This document shows, piece by piece, positions 41,660 through 50,665 of a stretch of 64,000 nucleotides of DNA. The DNA lies in the NCBI GenBank assembly GCA_020796225.1, contig CM036759.1:67878590-67942589 (forward strand), in the 5' to 3' direction. The DNA is from Arion vulgaris (taxonomy: Eukaryota > Mollusca > Gastropoda > Stylommatophora > Arionidae). The notes beneath the pieces were generated by a model. That model saw only the letters and a program-made list of their open reading frames with translations. It did no database searches and was not told where the DNA came from. Position 1 is the stretch's first letter. Every line of letters begins with the position of its first letter. The position numbers and the translations under genes were made by a program.

Positions 41660-41915
41660 TTCGTCTGTGTGTTCCCGGGGCTCGCAATGGGAGCAAAGAA
41701 TAGCAACACTGCGACCTACAAAGCATGTCGTAAGAGGCGCCTAAGGTAGGGTCCTAGGAAGCTACCTAGAAAATAAAAAACGTGCAGAAATCAGATGTGC
41801 TGACCTACCTGTGGGCGCTTAACTGGTACAACGTACAATCGCTCTTAGGCTCGGATCACATACAAGCCACAAGGAGTGGATTAACAAGTAGTCGATGTAG
41901 AAGAAAAAGAAGAAG
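41660..41915 (+). mobile_element. SINE-E copy, sense, complete tail
   Basis: GTTCCCGGGGCTCGCAATGG, GAGCAAAGAATAGCAACACT, AAGCATGTCGTAAGAGGCGC, CGTGCAGAAATCAGATGTGC and TCGATGTAGAAGAAAAAGAAGAAGAG. The tail abuts the 42-bp array. Confidence 0.88.
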
Positions 41916-41925
41916 AGATTTTCAG

Positions 41926-42775
41926 AACCGGTCCATGTACATTGTGTCTCTCATTGCTTTTGTTAACTACCGGTCCATGTACATTGTGTCTCTCACTGTT
42001 TTTGTTAACTACCGGTCCATGTACATTGTGTCTGTCACTGTTTTTGTTAACTACCGGTCCATGTACATTGTGTCTCTCACTGTTTTTGTTAACTACCGGT
42101 CCATGTACATTGTGTCTCTCACTGCTTTTGTTAACTACCGGTCCATGTACATTGTGTCTCTCACTGCTTTTGTTAACTACCGGTCCATGTACATTGTGTC
42201 TGTCACTGTTTTGTTAACTACCGGTCCATGTACATTGTGTCTCTCACTGCTTTTGTTAACTACCGGTCCATGTACATTGTGTCTCTCACTGTTTTTGTTA
42301 ACTACCGGTCCATGTACATTGTGTCTCTCATTGCTTTTGTTAACTACCGGTCCATGTACATTGTGTCTCTCACTGTCTTTGTTAACTACCTCTCCATGTA
42401 CATTGTGTCTCTCACTGGTTTTGTTAACTACCGGTCCATGTACATTGTGTCTCTCACTGTTTTTGTTAACTACCTGTCCATGTACATTGTGTCTCTCACT
42501 GTCTTTGTTAACTACCTGTCCATGTACATTGTGTCTCTCACTGTCTTTGTTAACTACCGGTTCATGTACATTGTGTCTCTCACTGTCTTTGTTAACTACC
42601 GGTCCATGTACATTGTGTCTCTCACTGCTTTTGTTAACTACCGGTCCATGTACATTGTGTCTCTCACTGCTTTTGTTAACTACCGGTCCATGTCCATTGT
42701 GTTTCTCACTGTCTTTGTTAACTACCTGTCCATGTACATTGTGTCTCTCACTGCCTTTGTTAATTATATTGTCCA
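41926..42775. repeat. Minisatellite, 42-bp unit, about 20 copies
   Basis: TGTTAACTACCGGTCCATGT plus ACATTGTGTCTCTCACTGCTTT recurs every 42 bp (41961, 42003 and on). One unit is 1 bp short near 42210, which shifts frames. Units differ at CACTGCTTT, CACTGTTTT or CACTGTCTT and at CCGGTCC versus CCTGTCC. Frames are open on both strands because 42 is a multiple of 3. The array starts within a few bases of a SINE-E tail. Confidence 0.96.
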
Positions 42776-42802
42776 CCTTGATCTTGGGCGAACATTAGCC
42801 AT

Positions 42803-42898
42803 GCATCCACTGTATCTGTGTGCATCCACTGTATCTGTGTGCATCCACTGTATCTGTGTGCATCCACTGTATCTGTGTGCATCCACTGTATCTGTGTA
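42803..42898. repeat. 19-bp tandem repeat, 5 copies
   Basis: GCATCCACTGTATCTGTGT is repeated five times without change. It lies between the 42-bp array and a LINE-F end. Confidence 0.95.
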
Positions 42899-42899
42899 G

Positions 42900-43210
42900 C
42901 ATTGCCCGTTGACTGGGACTGCCTGTAGGATAAAGACACTAAAATAGATGTTGAATCGATCCAGCGTTAGAGTAGCCCATTGTACAGGTAGAACTGGATA
43001 CCTGAAGGGCAGAGTGAGGAGTATGTTTAACCAGCGAGCCACAGGAACCATCAGTATGCATACTCTTCGATATATGTTGTGGGAAAATGAGCAAATATGT
43101 GTCTGCCCTGAGTGCAATGATGTTAGCTTAGTAACCAAAAGTTGCCCATTGAGGCACACTGTCTCTTGGGGGACTGAACACCAACAAGTCTGCCAGGAGT
43201 AGCACGACAT
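42900..43210 (+). mobile_element. LINE-F C-terminal fragment
   Basis: SVRVAHCTGRTGYLKGRVRS then MFNQRATGTISMHTLRYMLW and CPECNDVSLVTKSCPLRHTV. The Cys-x-x-Cys and C-x4-H spacing is the C-terminal zinc-like motif of this family. It parallels 16440-16575, where the first cysteines are lost. Confidence 0.82.
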
Positions 43211-43334
43211 CGGTTTAGTAACCTAAGCTATAACCAACAAAATGGCTGTCAATAGTAACCCTTTCCCTATGTAATTGCTTTCTTCATCTTCCTTAGCATT
43301 TATAACGCATTGAAAACTGTATTAGCTTGCATAA

Positions 43335-43412
43335 TGGCTTTGCGTCAACTTAAAACATACTACGAGACAGTATATCGGATCGACAGAGTGAAGGGGTTAA
43401 ACGATTATTAAT
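43335..43412. repeat. Dispersed 75-bp repeat, copy 2 of 3
   Basis: ATGGCTTTGCGTCAACTTAA, CGAGACAGTATATCGGATCG and GAAGGGGTTAA match 15185 and 56885. Confidence 0.6.
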
Positions 43413-43424
43413 GTCTTATAATGC

Positions 43425-44335
43425 AAATGCTACAGAAGAGTACTTAGAATTTCAAGGACAGAGAAAAGAATAAATACTTCTGTTCTGTAACAGCTAGATA
43501 TTAAAGAGAGTTGGCTATTAAAGAGCATAACATCAAGGAAAATTGAGCATGTCGTACATATCAAACGACATGAGTGACTGGAGACGATTACTTCGGAGAC
43601 ATGAGTGACTGGAGAAGATTATTTTGGAGGTAATCGTGCCTGTAAGAAGAACAAGAGGAAGACCTAGACGACGATGGGTGGAAGATGTCATTGACGATAT
43701 GAGAATGAGAGGAAGACATCGAAGACGATAGGTGGAAGATGTCATTGACGATATGAGAATGAGAGGAAGACCTAGACGACGATGGGTGGAAGATGTCATT
43801 GACGATGTGAGAATGAGAGGAAGACCTAGACGACGATGGGTGGAAGATGTCATTGACGATGTGAGAATGAGAGGAAGACCTAGAAGACGATGAGTGGAAG
43901 ATGTCATTGACGATGTGAGAATGAGACGACGATGGGTGGAAGATGCCATTGACGATGTGAGAATGAGACGACGATGGGTGGAAGATGTCATTGACGATAT
44001 GAGAATGAGACGACGATGGGTGGAAGATGCCATTGAAGATGTGAGAATGAGAGGAAGACCTAGACGACGATGGGTGGAAGATGCCATTGAAGATGTGAGA
44101 ATGAGAGGAAGACCTAGAAGACGATGGATGGAAGATGCCATTGACGATATGAGAATGAAACCACGATGGGTGGAAGATGCCATTGAAGATGTGAGAATGA
44201 GAGGAAGACCTAGACGACGATGGGTGGAAGATGCCATTGAAGATGTGAGAATGAGAGGAAGACCTAGAAGACGATGGATGGAAGATGCCATTGACGATAT
44301 GAGAATGAGACGACGATGGATGTAAAATGCCATTG
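43425..44335 (+). mobile_element. LINE-G fragment whose GRPRRRW motif is amplified (54/42-bp array)
   Basis: 43425-43640 reads CYRRVLRISRTERRINTSVL and IEHVVHIKRHE-like RT C-terminal sequence. From about 43648 the segment AGGAAGACCTAGACGACGAT plus GGGTGGAAGATGTCATTGAC and GATATGAGAATGAG recurs about 13 times as 54-bp units, or as 42-bp units lacking the GGAAGACCTAG part. Each long unit encodes RGRPRRRWVEDVIDDMRM, the conserved end of the RT ORF. A single open frame covers 143 codons at 43894-44325. Unit class order is long-short mixed and appears partly duplicated as blocks. Confidence 0.92.
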
Positions 44336-44339
44336 ACGA

Positions 44340-44600
44340 TGTGAGAATGACTGCTGATGAGGCCAGGCGGAGAAAAAGAAAATTGATGTACTTTGGACAT
44401 ATACAGAGAAGAAAGGATGGAGAAGACCATGAAGGAAGGAGGCATACCGGCAAATAAGAGAAAAGGAAGACCACGGAGAAGATAGATTCAGGATGTAACT
44501 AATGGGCTGTACATGACGACTGCAGAGGCGAGAACTGCTTAGAAGGACTGTTAGGGTGGCAACGTTCTTCTCAGGACAAGCTGCTTGATGATGATGAGGC
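44340..44600 (+). mobile_element. LINE-D 3' fragment
   Basis: RRRKRKLMYFGHIQRRKDGE then GRRHTGK and a frame-shifted RKTTEKIDSGCN (from GRPRRRWIQDVT). It ends with GGGTGGCAACGTTCTTCTCA and GGACAAGCTGCTTGATGATG, the LINE-D terminus also found at 14060 and 56850. Confidence 0.85.
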
Positions 44601-44631
44601 CGGACATCTTGCATAGAATAGATAGTTTCTC

Positions 44632-44974
44632 AGGACTGCTGTCATGGAAGACAAGATACTGAAGGTACAAGCTGCTGTCATGGAAGACAAGTTACTGAAG
44701 GTACAAGCTGCTGTCATGGAAGACAAGTTACTGAAGGTACAAGCTGCTGTCATGGAAGACAAGTTACTGAAGGTACAAGCTGCTGTCATGGAAGACAAGT
44801 TACTGAAGGTACAAGCTGCTGTCATGGAAGACAAGTTACTGAAGGTACAAGCTGCTGTCATGGAAGACAAGTTACTGAAGGTACAAGCTGCTGTCATGGA
44901 AGACAAGTTACTGAAGGTACAAGCTGCTGTCATGGAAGACAAGTTACTGAAGGTACAAGCTGCTTGATGATGAT
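44632..44974. repeat. 36-bp tandem repeat, 9 copies, ending in a LINE-D terminus
   Basis: GCTGCTGTCATGGAAGACAA plus GTTACTGAAGGTACAA is repeated almost without change (the first unit has GATACT). The last unit continues as GCTGCTTGATGATGATGA, the LINE-D 3' terminus. The unit appears to have been captured next to that terminus. A plus-strand ORF (MEDKLLKVQAAV repeated) is open only because 36 is a multiple of 3. Confidence 0.95.
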
Positions 44975-45094
44975 GAATATGATAAAAGAATTCCAACACT
45001 GTAAAAACGTTGATTTTGAAAAACAATCAAATACTTTTATTTTTTTCTAAAAATACAATAATCAATAAATCTAAGAGTTGAATTTGAAACATCA

Positions 45095-45375
45095 AGTTCG
45101 CAATACAATCATCAAGTTCACAATACAATCATCAAGTTCGCAATACAATCATCAAGTTCACAATACAATCATCAAGTTCACAATACAATCATCAAGTTCA
45201 CAATACAATCATCAAGTTCACAATACAATCATCAAGTTCACAATACAATCATCAAGTTCACAATACAATCTTCAAGTTCACGATACAATCTTCAAGTTCA
45301 CGATACAATCATCAAGTTCACGATACAATCATAAAGTTCACGATACAATCATCAAGTTCACAATACAATCATCAA
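45095..45375. repeat. 20-bp tandem repeat, 14 copies
   Basis: ATCAAGTTCACAATACAATC recurs every 20 bp, with C-to-G (TTCGCAATAC) at the left end and TTCACGATAC at the right end. No retroelement source was recognised. Confidence 0.95.
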
Positions 45376-45539
45376 AAACGTGCATTTTCATTCTGACTTT
45401 CTCTCTCTCCTAATATCATTCATACATCCTCCTTTTCTCTCCTATTTCTTCTCTTACAGTTTTCATTAACAACCTTCTCTGTGTTGCCATTATTATACAT
45501 TAAACTTTTCAAGGCTGCTGTTATGTTATTCAAGTCTTG

Positions 45540-46330
45540 CGATCAAAGTCTAAACATTTGACAGAATCTAGACAAATTAATTAAAGAACAAAGACAGAAT
45601 CTAGACAAACTAATTAATGAACAAAGACTTGACAGAATATAGACAAACTAATTAATGAACAAAGACAGAATCTAGACAAATTAATTAATGAACAAAGACA
45701 AAATCTAGACAAACTAATTAATGAACAAAAACTAGACAGAATCTAGACAAACTAATTAATGAACAAAAACTAGACAGAATCTAGACAAACTAATTAATGA
45801 ACAAAAACTAGACAGAATCTAGACAAACTAATTAATGAACAAAGACAGAATCTAGACAAATTAATTAATGAACAAAGACAAAATCTAGACAAATTAATTA
45901 ATGAACAAAGACAGAATCTAGACAAACTAATTAATGAACAAAGACAGAATCTAGACAAACTAATTACTGAACAAAGACAGAATCTAGACAAACTAATTAA
46001 TGAACAAAAACTGGACAGAATCTAGACAAATTAATTAATGAACAAAAACTAGAAAGAATCTAGACAAATTAATTAATGAACAAAGACAGAATCTAGACAA
46101 ACTAATTAATGAACAAATACAGAATCAAGACAAACTAATTAATGAACAAAAACTAGACAGAATCTAGACAAACTAATTAATGAACAAAAACTAGAAAGAA
46201 TCTAGACAAACTAATTAATGAACAAATACAGAATCAAGACACACTAATTAATGAACAAAAACTAGACAGAATCTAGACAAACTAATTAATGAACAAATAC
46301 AGAATCAAGACACAATAATTAAGGAATACA
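45540..46330. repeat. Minisatellite, mixed 33- and 38-bp units, about 21 copies
   Basis: GACAGAATCTAGACAAACTA plus ATTAATGAACAAA is the 33-bp form. Longer units insert AACTA before GACAG or GAAAG. The long and short forms occur in runs, and variants such as ATACAGAATCAAGACA are shared by units at the right end. Confidence 0.93.
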
Positions 46331-47007
46331 AACTAAACACCGTCCAAAGACTAGACACACACACACTTAACACCGTCTAAAGACGAGACATAACATTGAC
46401 CCGATCGCTGTCCAGTACATAATATTTCATTTATAATTGAATGTCCATGTTTCGTCACACTATATTTTCTTGCGAATTCAACAGCCGACATTAAGCTCTA
46501 GTATATCCATATTGCGTTTTTGCTGTTTCCAAACAGCAGATTATTTTGGCTGTTCTTCTGAAATCGAACTCAAGAATTTGTGTTCTTGGTTTGACCCTTG
46601 CCCCCGGCTAAATAAGGCTGACTAGTTCAGACATGAAACCATAATTCCTGTTTAATGGGGCTGGTTTTATAAGTGTTTGATAAAACACTGCACAGTTTTC
46701 TGCAATTTTACATAATTCAACGAAATAGGGGACCGTCTGACCGAATGGATCAGAGGGCGACTCATGTGCAGGAGACTCATGTTCAATTCACGGTAAGGAC
46801 AATAATATTTTTTTTTTCTGTTGTGGGCATAATGAAAAATCCTAACCTGAACAGCTTCGCAAAGACTTCACTAGCCATGCAGCCATTAAATTTCCCAGGC
46901 TCAGGTCCAACCTGTCCTACACTGCCCTAAATAGCGGTACTATAGGCAGTTAAACTTTTTGACAGTCTTGTTATATATATTATGAAAAGTGATAATTTGA
47001 TATTATT
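46331..47007. other. No gene recognised
   Basis: Short ORFs (62 and 85 residues) are motif-free. There is no repeat match. Confidence 0.4.
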
Positions 47008-47420
47008 AAACTGAACTTGTCACATAATATAACCTTGATTTAGCAAGTAGCTTTAAACTGAACTTGTCACATAATAAACCTTGATTTAGCAAGTAGTTTT
47101 AAACTGAACTTGTCACATAATATAACCTTGATTTAGCAAGTAGTTTTAAACTGAACTTGTCACATAATATAACCTTGATTTAGCAAGTAGTTTTAAACTG
47201 AACTTGTCACATAATATAACCTTGATTTAGCAAGTAGTTTTAAACTGAACTTGTCACATAATATAACCTTGATTTAGCAAGTAGTTTTAAACTGAACTTG
47301 TCACATAATATAACCTTGATTTAGCAAGTAGTTTTAAACTGAACTTGTCACATAATATAACCTTGATTTAGCAAGTAGTTTTAAACTGAACTTGTCACAT
47401 AATATAACCTTGATTTAGCA
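47008..47420. repeat. 47-bp tandem repeat, about 9 copies
   Basis: AAACTGAACTTGTCACATAA plus TATAACCTTGATTTAGCAAG and TAGTTTT recurs every 47 bp (47008, 47055 and on). The second unit lacks AT. The copies are otherwise almost identical. Confidence 0.96.
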
Positions 47421-47499
47421 TATAAAGTTGTCAGATGTGTTTTTTAATGAATTTGTCTTTCTCTAACAATACTGGTATGTGTGGTCATGCGACAGTTAT

Positions 47500-48110
47500 G
47501 GTTTTATTTCCTAGAATTTTTACATGAGCTCGCCGGTCGTATGTTATCGAAGGCCATGTTCGATTGAAGACGTATAAGAATGGATATTAACACTTGCGCG
47601 ATATACGCCAATGCTCTGTGACCCCTGTAGCTACCCATTTCAATGATACTGGCCATTCAGGAGCTTGCGATGTCAGGTCACAGCCATCCGATCATGTTCT
47701 GATGATGATCGTAGTCGATTTGCTCTGGAGAACCGTTTTATTTCGTTATATGGTACCTTGCGGCCTCTTGGACTCAACGCATTACATTCCTATGCTTCTT
47801 AGTACTTTCTCATCTCATGCCTTGTAATCTATATGTGTATTTGCTTCATATATATAAATTATATATATTCACTTGATTGTATATTGTTTCTCTTCTTTTC
47901 CACTTCTAGTTTTGTGTTGCACTCATTTCGTTATTCGTTTTTATTCCCAGTTCATTAGATACATTTGCATTTTTCCGTTATCGTTCATTTATAAGTGTTC
48001 TCTATAATTCGTCACTCCTGTTGTGTCGTTTGCTTGATAAAAGCCTTTTGATCGAAACGTTGCTGTTTTTTGTCACTGTTTCTGTATTTTGTAAAACTAT
48101 AGTACTTTGT
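47500..48110 (+). mobile_element. Penelope-like element 3' fragment (GIY-YIG C-terminus)
   Basis: Broken frames at 47520-47640 read AGRMLSKAMF, then RRIR and RDIRQCSVTPVATHFNDTGH. A G-R-x-L stretch followed by TPVATHFN-x-x-GHS is typical of the GIY-YIG endonuclease tail of Penelope-like elements. A WRTVLFRYMVPCGL segment follows, as in their C-termini (W-x6-L-x-P-x-GLN). About 300 bp on, TTGATAAAAGCCTTTTGATC plus GAAACG at 48033-48059 resembles the hammerhead-like motif (CTGATGA, stem, GAAAC) found in these elements. No RT domain remains in the window. Confidence 0.65.
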
Positions 48111-48289
48111 TTGTACGTGTTTCGCTATAAGAATGGATGTGATTTCACTCCGTGTAGCAGGTTATGCAGGTTATGCAGGTTAAACAATGTTCTTTTTCCT
48201 CTCTTTTGTCTTTCTCTGATTTGCTGTTAGGCGTAGCAGGTTTAACTGATGATCGGTTTTCGAGATAGTGCACGCTCGGTCGCTTGATA

Positions 48290-48510
48290 TGCTGTTGTAT
48301 TGTGGAGTTTTAAGATGTCTGTAACTCAATCCCTCTTTTTCTTTGTCTGCCCTTTCCTCTTGATAATGTCTGTAACTCTATCAATCCCATTTTTCTCGTC
48401 TGCCCCTTCTTCTTGATAATTCCATTCGCAGGTTGCACGCTCTTGCTACTAGTGTATTCGGGTTCATTCTCACCAAGTGGTCAAACCATTTGAGTCTCTG
48501 TTTTTCATTG
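48290..48510 (-). mobile_element. LINE RT-ORF C-terminal fragment, antisense
   Basis: Two similar pieces, ATGTCTGTAACTCAATCCCT and ATGTCTGTAACTCTATCAAT, lead to GTATTCGGGTTCATTCTCAC and CAAGTGGTCAAACCATTTGA. The last part is the complement of the KWFGHLxRM region of LINE-A (compare AAGTGGCCAAACCACTTCAT at 17697). It lies only about 40 bp from the Otx stop codon, in what would be the 3' untranslated region. Confidence 0.6.
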
Positions 48511-48546
48511 AATCAATCATTCACAACAATCACAATATTCAATCAT

Positions 48547-49170
48547 TCAAAATAATCTAACATAGTCTTTGTAATCAGTGCAATCTCCGTGTGGTTGATT
48601 GTTAGGGCGAGGAAGGCTGTTCGTTGAGGAAAGAGTTCCATATCCTGACATTTGGTACGCGTGTTGTGAAGGAATGTTGCCCATTTGATGTGAGCTGGTC
48701 ATAACGGGAATCTGCATGTTTGGGAGGGAGTACGCAGATTCCACGTTGCTACCGTAATGATGGTAGTTATTGTAGTTCTGTTGACCATACTGGACCTGGC
48801 TGTTGGAAAGCGCGTAGTGTTGTCTTTGCATGCAACTGCTCAAATCAGGCATTGGTTGAAACATAGGGTTGGTTGGATTCCAAACATCCCCACTATCCCG
48901 TCTGTGTTGGCCTGCTGATAAAGCGCTGCTGGGTTGATGGAGCATAGGAGATGTAACAACTGGTTTGTAGTCAACGGGAGATACGGAAGCTGGAGGTGGT
49001 GAAGATTTTGTTTCTTTTTTTGGTGGTGGTGTGACTGCGTGTGTACTGCTGCTGCTATTGCTGTTGTTGTTGCTGCCGGCTGTGTTTGTGTTATTGCTGT
49101 TCACTGTCTTCTTTTGGTCGGCTGCTTTTGCCTGTTGTCTGCACTTTGCTCTTCTGTTTTTGAACCAAAC
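48547..49170 (-). CDS. Otx: Otx-type homeobox gene, terminal coding exon
   Basis: This exon encodes 207 residues and a TGA stop (48547-48549). It opens VWFKNRRAKCRQQ, the end of homeodomain helix 3. The Lys in FKNRR is the bicoid-type Lys50, and RAKCRQQ is characteristic of Otx. The exon starts exactly between homeodomain residues 46 and 47, where paired-class genes commonly have an intron, after a good acceptor (pyrimidine tract, then TTCTTCTCCAG). The remainder is Asn/Ser-rich, then PPPKKETKSSPPP, a Gln/Tyr/Asn-rich section (QVQYGQQNYNNYHHYG) and the terminus DCTDYKDYVRLF. DC-x-DYKD is the Otx tail element. Otx proteins are nuclear transcription factors that pattern the anterior head and brain. 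Earlier exons, including homeodomain residues 1-46, were not found up to 64000. The apparent 490-codon ORF that extends upstream is a read-through of the 66-bp array and is not protein. Goosecoid-like and Pitx proteins share Lys50 but lack the RAKCRQQ plus DYKD combination. Confidence 0.92.
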   Translation of the reverse strand, partial: VWFKNRRAKCRQQAKAADQKKTVNSNNTNTAGSNNNSNSSSSTHAVTPPPKKETKSSPPPASVSPVDYKPVVTSPMLHQPSSALSAGQHRRDSGDVWNPTNPMFQPMPDLSSCMQRQHYALSNSQVQYGQQNYNNYHHYGSNVESAYSLPNMQIPVMTSSHQMGNIPSQHAYQMSGYGTLSSTNSLPRPNNQPHGDCTDYKDYVRLF

Positions 49171-49200
49171 CTGGAGAAGAAATAATGCAGAAATTTGAGA
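49171..49200 (-). other. Splice acceptor of the Otx terminal exon
   Basis: On the minus strand CTGCATTATTTCTTCTCCAG immediately precedes GTTTGG (Val-Trp). It has a pyrimidine-rich tract and a canonical CAG. The position falls between homeodomain residues 46 and 47. Confidence 0.88.
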
Positions 49201-49251
49201 AATGAAATTCAGAAATAGTTTACTAAGATATCTTCTTTCTTTTCTTCTTTG

Positions 49252-50580
49252 ACTTGTTTTTCTGCAGCTTCTAACCAAGACACAAGTTTTCACTTTTATA
49301 CAGCTAATGATTCTTTGACTTGTTTTTCTGCAGCTTCTAACCAAGACGTAAGTTTTCACTTTTATACAGCTAATGATTCTTTGACTTGTTTTTCTGCAGC
49401 TTCTAACCAAGACACAAGTTTTCACTTTTATACAGCTAATGATTCTTTGACTTGTTTTTCTGCAGCTTCTAACCAAGACACAAGTTTTCACTTTTATACA
49501 GCTAATGATTCTTTGACTTGTTTTTCTGCAGCTTCTAACCAAGACACAAGTTTTCACTTTTATACAGCTAATGATTCTTTGACTCGTTTTTCTGCAGCTT
49601 CTAACCAAGACACAAGTTTTCACTTTTATACAGCTAATGATTCTTTGACTTGTTTTTCTGCAGCTTCTAACCAAGACGTAAGTTTTCACTTTTATACAGT
49701 TAATCCTTCTTTGACTTGTTTTTCTGCAGCTTCTAACCAAGACACAAGTTTTCACTTTTATACAGTTAATGATTCTTTGACTTGTTTTTCTGCAGCTTCT
49801 AACCAAGACGTAAGTTTTCACTTTTATACAGCTAATGATTCTTTGACTTGTTTTTCTGCAGCTTCTAACCAAGACACAAGTTTTCACTTTTATACAGCTA
49901 ATGATTCTTTGACTTGTTTTTCTGCAGCTTCTAACCAAGACGTAAGTTTTCACTTTTATACAGCTAATGATTCTTTGACTTGTTTTTCTGCAGCTTCTAA
50001 CCAAGACGTAAGTTTTCACTTTTATACAGCTAATGATTCTTTGACTTGTTTTTCTGCAGCTCTACAAGACACAAGTTTTCACTTTATACAGCTAATGATT
50101 CTTGACTTGTTTTCTGCAGCTTCTAACAAGACTAAGTTTTCCTTTATACAGCTAATGATTCTTTGACTTGTTTTTCTGCAGCTTCTAACCAAGACGTAAG
50201 TTTTCACTTTTATACAGCTAATGATTCTTTGACTTGTTTTTCTAGCCAAGACAAGTTTCACTTTATACAGCTAATGTTACTTTGAGTCACAATAGTTTTC
50301 ACTTTTATACAGCTAATGATTCTTTGACTTGTTTTTCTGCAGCTTCTAACCAAGACACAAGTTTTCACTTTTATACAGCTAATGATTCTTTGACTTGTTT
50401 TTCTGCAGCTTCTAACCAAGACACAAGTTTTCACTTTTATACAGCTAATGATTCTTTGACTTGTTTTTCTGACAGCTTTCTAACTCAAGACGTTCCTTAT
50501 AAGTATGATTCTTGACTTGTTTTTCTGCAGCTTCTAAACAGACGTAAGTTTTCACTTTTATACAGTTAATCCTTCTTTGA
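49252..50580. repeat. Minisatellite, 66-bp unit, about 20 copies, in the Otx intron
   Basis: TTCTTTGACTTGTTTTTCTG plus CAGCTTCTAACCAAGACACA and AGTTTTCACTTTTATACAGC recurs every 66 bp (TCTGCAGC at 49261, 49327 and on). About a third of the units have GACGTAAGT in place of GACACAAGT. Units at 50060-50290 and 50470-50540 are damaged by small deletions. Both strands are open because 66 is a multiple of 3. The array begins about 80 bp upstream of the Otx acceptor. Confidence 0.96.
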
Positions 50581-50585
50581 CTTGT

Positions 50586-50665
50586 TCTCCGAACGCTCCA
50601 TATCAACCACTTGTTAAAAGACTCTCTGTGATTTGTATGTGATCTCAGCCTAAGAGTGTGATATT
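50586..50665 (-). mobile_element. SINE-E fragment, antisense
   Basis: CGAACGCTCCATATCAACCA and GTGATTTGTATGTGATCTCA plus GCCTAAGAGTG are the tail-side part of SINE-E, cut where LINE-H begins. Confidence 0.75.

Noticed and set aside
44644..44967. Coiled-coil-like protein (MEDKLLKVQAAV repeats)
   Set aside because: The heptad-like look comes from a 12-codon tandem DNA repeat. There is no variation between units and no gene context.
48241..48270. Second hammerhead-like core (CTGATGATCGG) near the Penelope fragment
   Set aside because: The downstream block is GAGATAG, not GAAAC, so the core is incomplete.
49171..50019. N-terminal 280 codons of the 490-codon ORF that ends in Otx
   Set aside because: This part is the 66-bp array read through the splice acceptor. 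The real coding exon starts at 49170, between homeodomain residues 46 and 47.
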